From CAWUKT01 sp963923035 (GTDB lineage Bacteria; Bacteroidota; Bacteroidia; J057; JADKCL01): a stretch of 13,065 nucleotides of DNA. Position numbers and translations under genes: made by a program. The stretch is from positions 1 to 13,065 of the forward strand of contig CAWUKT010000129.1 of the NCBI GenBank assembly GCA_963923035.1. The letters run 5' to 3'. The notes below the pieces were generated by a model. That model was not told the origin of the DNA, searched no databases, and was given only the letters and a program-made list of their open reading frames with translations. Shown in pieces: positions 12,739-13,065 of the stretch; position 1 is the stretch's first letter; the number at the start of each line of letters is the position of its first letter.

Positions 12739-13065
12739 ATGGACATCCAAATTACCCGCGCCAACCGCGACCATGCCCTCGACGTCGCCGCCCTCTTCGA
12801 CGCGTACCGCGTCTTTTATGAGCAGCCCCGCGACCCGCAGGCCGCCCTCGATTTCGTCTCCGAACGCTTGCAGCGCGAAGATTCGGTGATCCTGTTCGCG
12901 TGGCACGCCCGGGAAGGCTACGGGATGGGATTCACCCAGCTGTACCCGAGCTTCAGCTCGGTCGCGATGCAGCGGATTTACATCCTGAACGACCTCTTCG
13001 TGGCCGCCGAGGCCCGGCGAAAAGGCGTCGCGGCGCGCCTGCTCCAGGCCGCCGAGGACTTTGCC
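12739..13065 (+). CDS. GNAT-family N-acetyltransferase, N-terminal part (cut by the window end)
   Basis: The first 109 residues of an acetyltransferase; the gene runs off the window with no stop. The start ATG at 12739 gives MDIQITRANRDHALDVAALF, the usual first strand and helix of the GNAT fold. Residues 50-70 hold strands beta2-beta3 (VILFAWHAREGYGMGFTQLY). Residues 80-98 include strand beta4 (IYILNDLFV) and the acetyl-CoA pyrophosphate loop R93-R-K-G-V-A98, matching the family pattern Q/R-x-x-G-x-G/A. The enzyme should move an acetyl group from acetyl-CoA to an amine; the acceptor is not evident, though the layout resembles small-molecule or amino-acid-type acetyltransferases. Its codons are richer in G and C at third positions than those of its neighbours. 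The start lies only 30 bases from the tRNA terminator. A promoter-like TATCTTTC at 12727-12734 would give an almost leaderless message. Confidence 0.88.
   Translation, partial: MDIQITRANRDHALDVAALFDAYRVFYEQPRDPQAALDFVSERLQREDSVILFAWHAREGYGMGFTQLYPSFSSVAMQRIYILNDLFVAAEARRKGVAARLLQAAEDFA

Noticed and set aside
12574..12906. A 110-codon - strand frame crossing the tRNA, the terminator and the acetyltransferase start
   Set aside because: It runs through a tRNA and a terminator and is antisense to a recognisable GNAT domain.
1..13065. CRISPR arrays, insertion sequences, phage or integrase genes
   Set aside because: No tandem direct repeats with spacers, no transposase or integrase motifs, and no terminal repeats with target duplications were seen; the tRNA is not followed by a repeated 3' end.

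Overview
The window is moderately GC-rich bacterial DNA, most likely from a member of the Bacteroidota. Four things point that way. The 338-residue protein encoded at 11363-12379 ends in a type IX secretion (T9SS) sorting domain, a hallmark of this phylum. Two promoters carry an exact TAnnTTTG -7 box (tRNA-Glu and the SulP gene), and gapA carries a near match. Start codons mostly lack a strong Shine-Dalgarno sequence. The tRNA does not encode its CCA end. The GC content and the leucine-rich-repeat protein would fit Saprospiria-like lineages, but that is inference.

Layout. On the + strand, 216-2047 holds a secreted leucine-rich-repeat protein followed by a small DUF551-like protein. From 2061 to 12379 every gene lies on the - strand. 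Read in the direction of transcription, from high to low coordinates, these are: a T9SS cargo protein; gapA and pgk, two consecutive glycolytic steps; a small DUF2834-like membrane protein with a possible 36-codon ORF behind it; a SulP-family anion transporter with a small unknown protein behind it; a 700-residue cytosolic-looking protein with a helical N-terminal half and a strand-rich C-terminal half; and a small exported barrel-like protein followed by an FAD amine-oxidase-family lipoprotein. At the right end, on the + strand, is a self-contained tRNA-Glu(UUC) unit with its own promoter and terminator, then the start of a GNAT acetyltransferase gene cut by the window edge.

How the parts relate. 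gapA and pgk carry out successive steps (glyceraldehyde-3-phosphate to 1,3-bisphosphoglycerate to 3-phosphoglycerate) and are probably co-transcribed, with a 17-bp inverted repeat between them and a clear terminator after pgk. The 700-residue gene ends in a very strong terminator, so it is separate from the amine-oxidase pair downstream. The rest is a mosaic of short transcription units. No mobile element, integrase, CRISPR array or phage gene was seen.

Most unusual items: (1) the tRNA-Glu unit, where an 11-nt leader segment is perfectly complementary to a trailer segment and a second hairpin overlaps the tRNA 3' end; (2) the 700-residue protein, whose architecture loosely recalls pore-forming toxins; (3) the inverted repeat between gapA and pgk. 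I found no clear multi-gene undescribed system. Intergenic stretches are all shorter than 300 bases. Those longer than 100 bases are 1-215 (nothing firm), 3876-4072 (terminator plus a second hairpin), 6176-6292 (weak promoter and hairpin), 8227-8497 (SulP promoter and a small ORF), 8816-8932 (pgk terminator), 11209-11362 (palindrome and gapA promoter), 12380-12555 (tRNA promoter) and 12628-12738 (trailer and terminator).
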